DNA of 64,000 nucleotides from Niastella vici. Lineage in GTDB: Bacteria > Bacteroidota > Bacteroidia > Chitinophagales > Chitinophagaceae. The DNA lies in the NCBI RefSeq assembly GCF_002077945.1, contig NZ_LVYD01000044.1:124001-188000 (forward strand). The letters run 5' to 3'. Numbering within the stretch: position 1 is the stretch's first letter; every line of letters begins with the position of its first letter. Both the position numbers and the translations under genes were made by a program. The notes under the pieces are model-generated. The model was not told the DNA's origin, did no database searches, and saw only the letters and a program-made list of their open reading frames with translations. This document shows, in pieces, positions 39,064-46,458 of this stretch.

Positions 39064-39363
39064 ATGAAAAAGTTTATAATTATTTTCCTCCTCGCTAGCC
39101 TGGTAGGATTTTATTCAGCCAATGCGCAAGATTCAACAAAAAAAATAACTACAAAAGTCAAAGAAGGTGCAAAGAAAGTTGGCCATAAAACAGCCGAAGT
39201 GGCTTCAAAAGGAAAAAATGCTATTACCGACAAAATTTATAAGGATAAGGAAGGCCCTAATGGAGAAACTATATATATTGACAAGCATTCAAAATATTAC
39301 TGGATCGATAAAAAAGGACATAAGGTACCAATTAGCAAGGACAAATTGAGAAACAAACAATAG
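39064..39363 (+). CDS. Small exported basic protein with PBCV-type adaptor-like motif
   Basis: 99 residues. Signal peptide MKKFIIIFLLASLVGFYSAN with cleavage near NAQD. The mature part is Lys-rich (TTKVKEGAKKVGHKTAEVAS). It ends with GPNGETIYIDKHSKYYWIDK and KGHKVPIS, resembling the PBCV-specific basic adaptor motif (a G-Y-K-YY-G-K-V pattern). The role of this motif in bacteria is unknown. It is single, with no partner gene. Confidence 0.6.
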   Translation: MKKFIIIFLLASLVGFYSANAQDSTKKITTKVKEGAKKVGHKTAEVASKGKNAITDKIYKDKEGPNGETIYIDKHSKYYWIDKKGHKVPISKDKLRNKQ

Positions 39364-39604
39364 GATGATAAAGGGCAAACTAAAGGGGACAACGGCTCAA
39401 AATTCGCAAAGTATAGTTTTCATGCAGTGATAATTCTTATTTGAATTATCGACATGTTTTTAATTCCTTCCTGTGCCCGAAAATGAAGATAGTCAATTTT
39501 AAGAATGACATAACAGGATACAACATTTCGCTGGCTGAAATACTTCTATAACCTTCAGGTTATGAGATTTTGATTTCGTAAGCTGCATTTGTCTCTGTAT
39601 GATG

Positions 39605-39940
39605 TTATGTAAGGTCGGCCTTTGCCATTGCTATCTTTCCGTCTTTAAAAGTAAGCTCAAATAAACCTCCAATTTTTCCTTCGGGAAATTTCCCTGTGAA
39701 TTCTACATCCAGGTGGGCAGTATTGTCATTGATGATTATTAACCTGATGAGCCGTGTTTTTGTTTTGTAGCCAATAAAATAATCTTCAAAATATTGCCGG
39801 ATGCCCGTATGTCCTTTGAAAATCCGCCCTACCGATGGATCGTTAAGAATGGCATCCTGATGCCACATTTTTAAATAATTGTCTGTGTCGTAGGCATTAC
39901 TTACTGAAAGAAGATTCTGTACAAATTTTTCGATATCCAT
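39605..39940 (-). CDS. SnoaL/NTF2-like protein
   Basis: 111 residues with the NTF2-like pattern: FVQNLLSVSNAYDTDNYLKM, WHQDAILNDPSVGRIFKGHT, GIRQYFEDYF, and a last sheet HLDVEFTGKFPEGKIGGLFE. Such proteins are small polyketide-cyclase-like or steroid-isomerase-like folds, often of unknown role. It lies 8 bp after the AraC regulator and is probably co-transcribed with it. Confidence 0.72.
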   Translation of the reverse strand: MDIEKFVQNLLSVSNAYDTDNYLKMWHQDAILNDPSVGRIFKGHTGIRQYFEDYFIGYKTKTRLIRLIIINDNTAHLDVEFTGKFPEGKIGGLFELTFKDGKIAMAKADLT

Positions 39941-39948
39941 TTTCCAAT

Positions 39949-40866
39949 TTAGTTGAAAGACCGTTTAAATGCTATGGGTGTCAGGTTGGTTTTTTTCCTG
40001 AATAACTTGTTGAATGATTGCGGATGCTCGAAACCTAATAAATAGGCAACTTCAGCCACTGTTAAATTGCCTGCAGTTAAATATTCTTTGGCTTTTTCAA
40101 TCAACTTTTCGTGGATGTGCTGTTGGGCATTTTGCCCTGTGAGTGAACGTAGCATATCACTTAAGTAACGGGGCGAAAAATTGAGTTGTCCTGCCAGGTA
40201 CTCTACGGTTGGAAGTCCTTTTTGCAAACCTTCTTCCTGTTCAAAATAAACATTTAACAATTGTTCAAACTTTATAAGCAGGTCATGACTGGCTGCTTTT
40301 CTTGTGATGAATTGACGTTTGTAAAAACGGTTGCTGTAGTTGAGTAAAACCTCGATGTGTGATATCACTAATTCCTGACTGACATCATCAATGGGATTAC
40401 TCAGTTCTTCTTTGATGTTCTCAAAAACAGAAATGATAATTTGTTTTTCTTTGTCTGATAAAAACAAGGCTTCGTTTGCTGAATAAGAAAAGAATCCATA
40501 AGTTTTAATCTTATGGTCTAACGTGTATCCCCTGATAAAATCTGGATGAATAAGTAGTGTGCAACCTGAATAATCCTGTTCGTCATCAGCACATGAAATT
40601 ACCTGGTTGGGTGAAATAAAAGACAACCCACCCTCATCAAAATCATAAAAACCCTGCCCATATTTTATTTTTCCTGTTAAACTTTTTTTGTAGGAGATTT
40701 TGTAAAAGTTTGGTGAAATGGATTTTGGCCATTCTTCATATGGAATTTTAATATCCGCATAATTTACCAGGCTGATCAATGGATGCAGGGGTTTTGGAAA
40801 TCCCAGCACTTTGTGCATTTCAGAAATAGAATTCAACTTAAGCGGTATGTTTTTTTCTTTTTCCAT
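39949..40866 (-). CDS. AraC-family transcriptional regulator
   Basis: 305 residues. The C-terminal double helix-turn-helix spans ~205-303: TVEYLAGQLNFSPRYLSDML, then LTVAEVAYLLGFEHPQSFNK and LFRKKTNLTPIAFK. The N-terminal ~190 residues form a cupin-like sensor region (LSFISPNQVISCADDEQDYS). It leads a group with the NTF2-like gene downstream and the SDR gene upstream. This layout is common for regulators of small aldehyde or quinone detoxification genes; the ligand is unknown. Confidence 0.88.
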   Translation of the reverse strand: MEKEKNIPLKLNSISEMHKVLGFPKPLHPLISLVNYADIKIPYEEWPKSISPNFYKISYKKSLTGKIKYGQGFYDFDEGGLSFISPNQVISCADDEQDYSGCTLLIHPDFIRGYTLDHKIKTYGFFSYSANEALFLSDKEKQIIISVFENIKEELSNPIDDVSQELVISHIEVLLNYSNRFYKRQFITRKAASHDLLIKFEQLLNVYFEQEEGLQKGLPTVEYLAGQLNFSPRYLSDMLRSLTGQNAQQHIHEKLIEKAKEYLTAGNLTVAEVAYLLGFEHPQSFNKLFRKKTNLTPIAFKRSFN

Positions 40867-40893
40867 TTGATGGGAGTTTGAAGAGGTAAATGC

Positions 40894-41088
40894 TTATTTT
40901 CCGGGGAATGCAAAAGTGAGGTCATGGTAAATTCTATGGGTAGTAATTTTCCATTCTCCGTTTATTTTTTTAAGAGAAGGTTTGTAATAGCCTGATCCAG
41001 TCGGTATTACCGTGCCTTTTAAACTAATATCGGCAATGTTATTATATAAATGAGCAACGAACGGGCAGTTCAGCATATTTTGTTCCAT
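40894..41088 (-). pseudogene. Truncated NTF2-like fragment between SDR and AraC genes
   Basis: A 64-residue frame (from MEQNMLNCPFVAHLYNN) contains ADISLKGTVIPTGSGYYKPS and INGEWKITTHRIYHD, the end of an NTF2/SnoaL-type sheet (...GWKI...). The N-terminal helices expected for the fold are missing: that space is taken by the SDR gene end at 41105. It may be a remnant left by rearrangement, or a short protein in its own right. Confidence 0.45.
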
Positions 41089-41104
41089 TTGATGAAATTG
41101 TCTT

Positions 41105-41911
41105 TTAGAAAGTGAACATTTTTTTAAGGTTGCGGTACTGAGCTTCAGCACCCAGTTGCAATCTTTCGTTATACAATGTATTGGCGTCATTTCCAGCAAT
41201 ATAACGAAGTTGATCTTTGTTATCAATAGCCGCTTCAAAGATTATGGAAGCAATCTGATCAGCTGTAGCAAACCGGCTGATGCTTTCAGCATTGTAGCCT
41301 TCACTTACTTTTTCAACCAGGTTTTTATAAGCATCGTGCAAGCTGCCATCCATTGACCGGCCTGCAAAGTCTGTTTGTATGCCTCCAGGGGCAATGGTTT
41401 TTACAGCAATACCCAGGTGAGCAAGTTCATACGCCAGGCTTTCTGAAAACCCATCCAGGGCAAACTTGGTGGCTGAATAAACAGAACAGGTTGGATAGCC
41501 CATTAGCCCAAACATCGATGTAATATTGATGAACATCCCACTTTTTTTCTCACGGAAATGCGGTGTAAACGCCTTTGTTACCCTTATCACGCCCATAAGG
41601 TTTGTATTTATCTGCCGGGTAATTTGTTCATCATTCAATGCCTCCAAAGCTCCGATTAAGCCATAACCTGCATTGTTTACTACGATGTCCACTGAATACT
41701 CCTGTGTCACTTTTTTAATGGTGTCTTCCATCTGTGCTTTGTCTGTTACATCTAATTTTAAAACGGTAAGGTTTTCAAGCTTAGTCAGTTCCGTTTCATT
41801 TTCGGGGTTGCGCATGCTGGCAATAGTATACCAGCCTTTCGATTGAAATAATTTTGCGGTTGCCTTTCCTAAACCGGATGAAGCACCGGTGATAAAGATT
41901 GTCTTTTGCAT
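41105..41911 (-). CDS. Short-chain dehydrogenase/reductase (SDR)
   Basis: 268 residues, classical SDR. The cofactor motif is TGASSGLGKATA with D54-type LKLDVTD, NNAGYG, the catalytic Ser in NITSMFGLMG, and YSATKFALDG with the Tyr/Lys pair. The long substrate loop (GIQTDFAGRSMDGSLHDAY) suggests a ketone- or aldehyde-type substrate. It is probably NADPH-dependent, judging by the basic MRNPEN after strand 2. First gene of the minus-strand group with the AraC and NTF2-like genes. Confidence 0.9.
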   Translation of the reverse strand: MQKTIFITGASSGLGKATAKLFQSKGWYTIASMRNPENETELTKLENLTVLKLDVTDKAQMEDTIKKVTQEYSVDIVVNNAGYGLIGALEALNDEQITRQINTNLMGVIRVTKAFTPHFREKKSGMFINITSMFGLMGYPTCSVYSATKFALDGFSESLAYELAHLGIAVKTIAPGGIQTDFAGRSMDGSLHDAYKNLVEKVSEGYNAESISRFATADQIASIIFEAAIDNKDQLRYIAGNDANTLYNERLQLGAEAQYRNLKKMFTF

Positions 41912-42039
41912 AATGTAGTATTACTATGCAAAAGTCAGCAGCAATTAAGAGTTTGCTGTTGCCAAACTGAGTTAAGTTGTAGCCAGAATGACGTGGGTAT
42001 AGGTTTTTGCTTCCAAAACCACATTATTGTGCAATATTT

Positions 42040-42471
42040 TCAATTAAAGGGTAAGAAATAATAGCGCTTTTCATAAGAAAAGAGGCTGGTAAAAAAATCC
42101 CTCATTGGGGTGAATGTTTTTGCTTTTTTGCTATAATGATAGGAGGCGTTTATAATACGGAACCTTAGTAATGCTTCTTTCATCCATAAATCTTTTCCGT
42201 CAATAATGGTGGCATTGCCATAGAGGATAATGTAATAATCAAAACGCTTGTTATAAAAATGTAACTGCCCCGCAAAAGAGTTGTCAAAATCTGATATATC
42301 CCGATAAGGTTTTTGCATAGAAAACAAAAGATGGCCCTCTTTATCAATTCTATCTACATGTATAATGCAGGCTGGAAACTTAAGTATTGATTGACTAAAA
42401 TTATAAAAGATGGCTGTTTGCAGCTTCTCAATATGGTTATTGATAAAATGTAAATAATAAGAGGAAATCAT
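42040..42471 (-). CDS. PPOX-like split-barrel protein (probable)
   Basis: 143 residues. The sheet pattern resembles FMN-binding split-barrel stress proteins: ACIIHVDRIDKEGHLLFSM, AGQLHFYNKRFDYYIILYGN, then ATIIDGKDLWMKEALL and a Tyr-rich end. The FMN-binding residues are not obvious, so the cofactor is uncertain. It has a strong box/-7 promoter whose predicted start falls at the ATG, so the message may be nearly leaderless. A second PPOX-type gene lies at 43322. Confidence 0.55.
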   Translation of the reverse strand: MISSYYLHFINNHIEKLQTAIFYNFSQSILKFPACIIHVDRIDKEGHLLFSMQKPYRDISDFDNSFAGQLHFYNKRFDYYIILYGNATIIDGKDLWMKEALLRFRIINASYHYSKKAKTFTPMRDFFTSLFSYEKRYYFLPFN

Positions 42472-42475
42472 TGCT

Positions 42476-42521
42476 CAAAATTATTTAAAAGGCATGCAGG
42501 TTTTCAATGACCGGTGTCATG
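42476..42521 (-). promoter_or_regulatory. Crp/Fnr-type box and -7 element of the 42040 gene
   Basis: AATGACCGGTGTCATG (42506-42521) is a near-perfect palindrome. On the minus strand, TAATTTTG (42476-42483) matches TAnnTTTG exactly, 34 nt centre to centre. The -7 element ends only 5 nt before the ATG. Confidence 0.7.
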
Positions 42522-42667
42522 CTGAGTGATGATAGAAATCCAGTTATATAGCCGCTGCAATTCAAAATCCTTGAATGCTTTAAATAACGGGAATCATAAT
42601 CCATATTGCCTGAAATCATTTTTTATCTTTTTAAGTAGATGTAATATTAGTATTCAAAAGCAGGTTT

Positions 42668-43261
42668 ATGTTTTCGATTAAAATACTAACAATGGCAGCA
42701 TTTGTCCTTTTATTGCTATTGCCATTTAAGCATATTCCGCTGCAAACTCCATCATTTGTTTCATTCAATTTTCAGGTAAATGCAGGCGGAACGGTAGACC
42801 TTCAATGGAGCGCATCCAATGATGTAGCAAGCATTCGTTTTGAAATAGAGCGAAGCAGAGATAAGACAGCATGGGAAAAAATCGGGGAGATAACAGCCGG
42901 TTCAATGCAACATTATGCTTTTACTGATAACCAGCCATATGATGGTATCAACTGCTACAGGATTAAACGAATAAACAATGCCGGGAATTATGTATATACC
43001 CCGGTTAAGGCAGTACACATCAGTAAAGCTGCTTTATTATATATTTGGCCCGATCCTGTTAAAGATATACTTCATATTAGGTGTGGCTATCGGAGTGGTT
43101 CCGTTGAAGTTATAGATGCATCAGGAAAAATACTTCAAGAATTGACAATTACGGCTTTTACTACTAATATATCTGTATTGCAGTTGAAAGGGGGAGTTTA
43201 TTTTTTGCGCGTAAAGGATAATAATAACAAACAAACGGTACAGAAATTTATAAAAGAATAA
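42668..43261 (+). CDS. Small secreted protein with type IX sorting tail
   Basis: 197 residues. An N-terminal hydrophobic export segment (ILTMAAFVLLLLLPFKHIPL) is followed by a fibronectin-type sheet (VDLQWSASNDVASIRFEIER, then CYRIKRINNAGNYVYT). The tail starts at IWPDPVKDILHIRCGY and ends GGVYFLRVKDNNNKQTVQKF, a Por_Secre_tail in which FPNP is replaced by WPDP. With almost no cargo domain, it may be a minimal adhesin or a truncated descendant of a larger protein. Confidence 0.75.
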   Translation: MFSIKILTMAAFVLLLLLPFKHIPLQTPSFVSFNFQVNAGGTVDLQWSASNDVASIRFEIERSRDKTAWEKIGEITAGSMQHYAFTDNQPYDGINCYRIKRINNAGNYVYTPVKAVHISKAALLYIWPDPVKDILHIRCGYRSGSVEVIDASGKILQELTITAFTTNISVLQLKGGVYFLRVKDNNNKQTVQKFIKE

Positions 43262-43321
43262 ATCGGATTGTGCTATGAGCTGCCGCAGACAAAAAAAAGC
43301 CAAAAATCATGTTTCATGGGC

Positions 43322-43798
43322 TCAACCAAAACCCATAAAGGAAATTACCACATTTGTTTCAAAGCGGCCGGTTTTCTTTTCCAACCTGATGCGGAAAACA
43401 ATGCCTTTGATGGTATTAATATCGCTCATAGGAAAGGGCCATTGTGGCGAAAGATGAGTGGTTTCACTACTGATCAGCGGCAACACACGGTCTACCAATT
43501 TCTGCAAACCTATTGTACGTTGCGTTTGATCCGTCAATTCTTCAAACTTTCCCCAGGCAATCACGCTCTTCCAATTCGCCATATCTTTCATTTCTTCCAC
43601 TTCAAAGCACACGTCGGTATTTTGTCTCAGAATGTCAATCTTCATTCCTTCGGTGGTATGCCCATATACATATACGCCATCATACGCATAGCTTATCGGC
43701 ACTATATAAGTAATGCCATCTCCACAACAGCCAATACGGCCCATTATCTGCTGCATCAGCACATCTTCAATTTGTTTATTATCTAACGAACCCAACAT
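43322..43798 (-). CDS. Pyridoxamine 5'-phosphate oxidase family protein (FMN split barrel)
   Basis: 158 residues. Pattern of the Nim/PPOX group: GRIGCCGDGITYIVPISYAY, DGVYVYGHTTEGMKIDILRQ, NTDVCFEVEEM, and WKSVIAWGKFEEL. Members bind FMN and act as nitroreductase-like or redox stress proteins. It lies alone on the minus strand, tail to tail with the T9SS protein. No full TGAnnnnnnTCA box was found upstream; only a half-site is present (CAATGA at 43844-43849). Confidence 0.82.
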   Translation of the reverse strand: MLGSLDNKQIEDVLMQQIMGRIGCCGDGITYIVPISYAYDGVYVYGHTTEGMKIDILRQNTDVCFEVEEMKDMANWKSVIAWGKFEELTDQTQRTIGLQKLVDRVLPLISSETTHLSPQWPFPMSDINTIKGIVFRIRLEKKTGRFETNVVISFMGFG

Positions 43799-43872
43799 AG
43801 GTTTAAAATATATTCTACAAGTTATTTAAAAATAGCTTTTCGGCAATGATTTAGTTTTTTGGTTGGTCAAAT

Positions 43873-44068
43873 TGTTGAATAAGGTAAAAGTAACCGTTGT
43901 TGTATCCAGGTCGCACTTATCCTCAAACAGTTTTCCAATGTTACGCTTACAAAATTGGGCAGTTCACTAAAGTTTATGTTGCTTTTGGAAAGCAAGGTGG
44001 ATATTTATGCCTGCCTGAGCCGCTTTCAAGAGAACGATCTTGTATTGGAAGAAGAGTTTGCTTTTTAG
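43873..44068 (+). pseudogene. Decayed partial copy of cysQ with a foreign 3' end
   Basis: Bases 43873-44008 are a close copy of cysQ 49068-49222 (shared stretches include ACCGTTGTTGTATCCAG, CTCAAACAGTTTTCCAATG and AAAGTTTATGTTGCTTTTGG) with a 19-nt deletion. After TTTAT at 44008 the similarity stops, and a different tail (CLSRFQENDLVLEEEFAF) runs to a TAG at 44066. A strong plus-strand terminator follows. No start or 5' half exists. The rest of 43799-44209 holds no gene. Confidence 0.8.
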
Positions 44069-44105
44069 TTGTGGCTGTATAGGTTATAGTTTCAATCAAC
44101 ATGGC

Positions 44106-44143
44106 AACCGGCAATACACAAAATGTATTTGCCGGTTTTTTTT
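44106..44143 (+). terminator. Strong intrinsic terminator behind the cysQ fragment
   Basis: AACCGGCAATACA pairs with TGTATTTGCCGGTT (one bulged T), followed by eight T residues. It faces plus, where only a pseudogene now lies, so a working gene probably ended here once. Confidence 0.8.
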
Positions 44144-44209
44144 ATTCGTTATGCTAGTTAAATAAACCTTTTTTTATAGCACATCATTCGTAAGCCTGCA
44201 TTTGATCTG

Positions 44210-44845
44210 CTAAATTGTTTTCTTTTCCCATTTTTCCAGGAATTCCAATGCTTCCTGATCGCTTAAATTTTGGAATGATTCATAAGCCTGTGATACTGCA
44301 GAGAAATGTTCCGGCTTTTCAAGCATCACCACTTCATCGGCTTCATGCAGCAGGTCGTTTTCAGTTCTTTGTGAACATACCGGAGCCGCCACCACAATTT
44401 TTGCGGCGCCTCTTTTTTTGCACATTCTTGTGGCTGCAAAAATGGTTGCACCTGTAGCAACTCCATCGTCAACAATAATGACGGTCTTGTCTTTAATATC
44501 AGGGAATACCTGGCTTTCACGAAAAATGCGTTTTCTGTGTTCAATTTCCCTTTGCTGATCTTCTTCGATATTGTCGATCATTTCCTGCGAAAGGTTTATT
44601 TTATGATAGGGGTTATAATAAACAGTTCCATCCTCGGCCATAGCTCCAAATGCAAATTCCGGATCTCCCGGATATCCCAGTTTATGAACAATAAGTGTAG
44701 ACAATTTTGCGTTAAGTTCTCGCGCTAGATAATAAGCCGTTTCAATACCGCCCCGTGGTATACCTAGTACGATAACGTTTTCGCCCTTATATTTTTCAAG
44801 CTCCCGGGCCAATAACAAGGCAGCTTGTTTCCTATTATAAAACAT
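44210..44845 (-). CDS. Phosphoribosyltransferase-domain protein (COG1926 type)
   Basis: 211 residues, type I PRTase fold. The PRPP loop is TVIIVDDGVATGATIFAATR, and the N-terminal part reads VLGIPRGGIETAYYLARELN. The insert LGYPGDPEFAFGAMAEDGTV is typical of this stand-alone group, whose substrate is unknown. Related proteins belong to the mycobacterial DosR regulon. It has two TGAnnnnnnTCA boxes and a perfect -7 element upstream. Confidence 0.85.
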   Translation of the reverse strand: MFYNRKQAALLLARELEKYKGENVIVLGIPRGGIETAYYLARELNAKLSTLIVHKLGYPGDPEFAFGAMAEDGTVYYNPYHKINLSQEMIDNIEEDQQREIEHRKRIFRESQVFPDIKDKTVIIVDDGVATGATIFAATRMCKKRGAAKIVVAAPVCSQRTENDLLHEADEVVMLEKPEHFSAVSQAYESFQNLSDQEALEFLEKWEKKTI

Positions 44846-44900
44846 AAAATATATTTTTATGGATTACCCTGGATGCTGACAATAATTAATTGTACCGTAC

Positions 44901-44968
44901 CAAAACTAAGATCATACAGCATCCGTTTTCAATGATGGTGATCAACATTTACTTTGATAAATTTCATA
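44901..44968 (-). promoter_or_regulatory. Two Crp/Fnr-type boxes and -7 element of the PRTase gene
   Basis: TGATGGTGATCA (44933-44944) and TGATAAATTTCA (44955-44966) lie 22 bp apart. On the minus strand TAGTTTTG (44901-44908) is an exact TAnnTTTG, 34 nt from the centre of the first box. Confidence 0.7.
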
Positions 44969-45090
44969 ATTCATAAACCTGAAAAACAACATAAGCGTTT
45001 GTGTTAAAGTGTCTTTTGAAAATCGCTTTCGGTTAGAAATGCCATCCTGGAACTGTCGCAAAAGGAAAACAATTAGTTACAAATTATTCA

Positions 45091-45112
45091 GGTAATTTTG
45101 ATCGAAATTACC
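45091..45112. promoter_or_regulatory. Perfect 8-bp inverted repeat in the regulator upstream region
   Basis: GGTAATTT (45091-45098) and AAATTACC (45105-45112) flank TGATCG. The sequence differs from the TGAnnnnnnTCA boxes, so it may bind another regulator. It lies in the 546-nt gap 44846-45391 between the PRTase gene and the REC-Crp gene. Confidence 0.45.
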
Positions 45113-45118
45113 AGAATA

Positions 45119-45215
45119 CCTGATTTTCATCATTGTTATTATCGCTCAGCTGAAAAAAATCAGGCGGATGCCTGAAAAAAGTCAGGTTCTGTAACTGCAT
45201 ATTTATAAATCTTTA
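45119..45215 (+). promoter_or_regulatory. Three Crp/Fnr-type boxes and -7 element of the REC-Crp gene
   Basis: TGATTTTCATCA (45121-45132), TGAAAAAAATCA (45151-45162) and TGAAAAAAGTCA (45173-45184, arms CCTGA/TCAGG) stand in a row. A degenerate -7 (AATCTTTA, 45208-45215) is 33 nt from the centre of the third. The predicted leader is ~170 nt. The arrangement suggests autoregulation. Confidence 0.6.
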
Positions 45216-45340
45216 CAAAAGATTGCCTGGACGATCATTCTAATATAGCTCATCATTCCTTTAGCACTGGTTATCTGATTTCCCACAAATCCCAATTTAA
45301 GGCGGCAATTGTTATCATCCGTTTCCAGAGAAAATCTCAT
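45203..45340 (-). CDS. Possible 45-residue protein opposite the REC-Crp leader
   Basis: The minus-strand frame from the ATG at 45340 reads MRFSLETDDNNCRLKLGFVG, then NQITSAKGMMSYIRMIVQAI. It looks more protein-like than the usual antisense frame, but no family is recognised and no clear promoter was found. It overlaps the predicted -7 element of the opposite gene. It may be a remnant. Confidence 0.28.
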   Translation of the reverse strand: MRFSLETDDNNCRLKLGFVGNQITSAKGMMSYIRMIVQAIFCKDL

Positions 45341-45391
45341 TGCCTGTAAACCCTTTACGGTTCTTTTATTATTCACTTTCAAATCTTTAAA

Positions 45392-46429
45392 ATGAAAAAG
45401 ATTTTGGTTATTGAAGATAATGAACAGGTCAGGGACAATATCGCAGAGATCCTGATGCTGGCAAACTACCAGGTTCACAGGGCTGAAAATGGAAAAGACG
45501 GTATCGTTGCCGCTATTAGAGAACTTCCCGATCTGATCCTGTGCGATATTACGATGCCTTTCCTGGACGGTTATGGAGTATTGCATCTGCTGAAAAAAAA
45601 TGCTGCCTTATGTAATACGCCGTTCATTTTCATGACAGCAAAAGCAGACCGGAAGGAGGTACGTAAAGGAATGGACCTGGGTGCTGATGACTATTTAACC
45701 AAGCCGTTTGAGGAAACAGAATTGTTAAACGCCATTGAAACCAGGCTGAAAAAAGCTGAAATGGCAAACCAGGTTAACCGGCCCGAAATTCAACCAAATG
45801 ATTTTGGACGTGGTATCAGGGAAAATGAAATGATGCAAATGCTGGTTGACAACAGGGATATTAACATTTACAAAAAGAAACAAATCATTTATTCAGAAGG
45901 CGCCCGGCCATTACGTTTATATTATATACAAAAAGGAAAAGTGAAAACTTTTAAAACCAATGAAGATGGTAAGCAACTGATAACCGGCTTGTATAAAGAA
46001 GGAGATTTTTTAGGGTATGTGCCAATAATGGAAGGAACGTCTTATCGTGAGGTAGCTGAAGCGCTTGATCAGGTAGAACTGGCGGCGATACCTAAAGAAG
46101 ACTTTCTTGAATTAATGAATACCAGCCGCGAGGCGGTAAGAAAATTCACCCTGTTGCTTGCGCATAGTATTGGTAAAAAGGAAGACATGCTGGTAGGAAT
46201 GGCCTATAATTCACTGCGCAAGAAAGTGGCCGAAACATTGATTGGAGTGCATGGTATTTATAAAACAGCTATTGATATGAGCCGTCAGAACCTTGCAGCC
46301 ATCGCCGGAACGGCAACCGAATCAATGATAAGAACACTTAATGAATTCAAAGGCGAACAAATAATCGATATTAAAGAGGGTATTATCACCATACTTAATG
46401 AAAAAAGGCTGGCGAATATGGTGAATTAA
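45392..46429 (+). CDS. Response regulator fused to a Crp/Fnr-type DNA-binding protein
   Basis: 345 residues. The receiver (1-120) has VIEDNE, phospho-acceptor Asp52 in LILCDITMP, and YLTKPF. A cyclic-nucleotide-binding-type barrel (~150-265) is followed by a Crp helix-turn-helix (~290-335: MSRQNLAAIAGTATESMIRT). In the recognition helix TESMIR the Glu and Arg of Crp (E181, R185) and Fnr are kept; these contact the TGA half-site. No Fnr-type N-terminal Cys cluster is seen. It leads an operon with ligA (29 bp) and probably cysQ. The likely regulator of the TGAnnnnnnTCA boxes in this window (inferred). No cognate kinase is in view. Confidence 0.9.
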   Translation: MKKILVIEDNEQVRDNIAEILMLANYQVHRAENGKDGIVAAIRELPDLILCDITMPFLDGYGVLHLLKKNAALCNTPFIFMTAKADRKEVRKGMDLGADDYLTKPFEETELLNAIETRLKKAEMANQVNRPEIQPNDFGRGIRENEMMQMLVDNRDINIYKKKQIIYSEGARPLRLYYIQKGKVKTFKTNEDGKQLITGLYKEGDFLGYVPIMEGTSYREVAEALDQVELAAIPKEDFLELMNTSREAVRKFTLLLAHSIGKKEDMLVGMAYNSLRKKVAETLIGVHGIYKTAIDMSRQNLAAIAGTATESMIRTLNEFKGEQIIDIKEGIITILNEKRLANMVN

Positions 46430-46458
46430 AATGAAGTGCTTGCTATAAATCATATTAT

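Noticed and set aside
43268..43786. Plus-strand 172-codon open frame
   Set aside because: Antisense to the PPOX-family gene at 43322-43798, which has clear family motifs.
43836..43870. Half-site CAATGA upstream of the PPOX gene at 43322
   Set aside because: No matching TCA at 6 nt and no -7 element at 33-34 nt.
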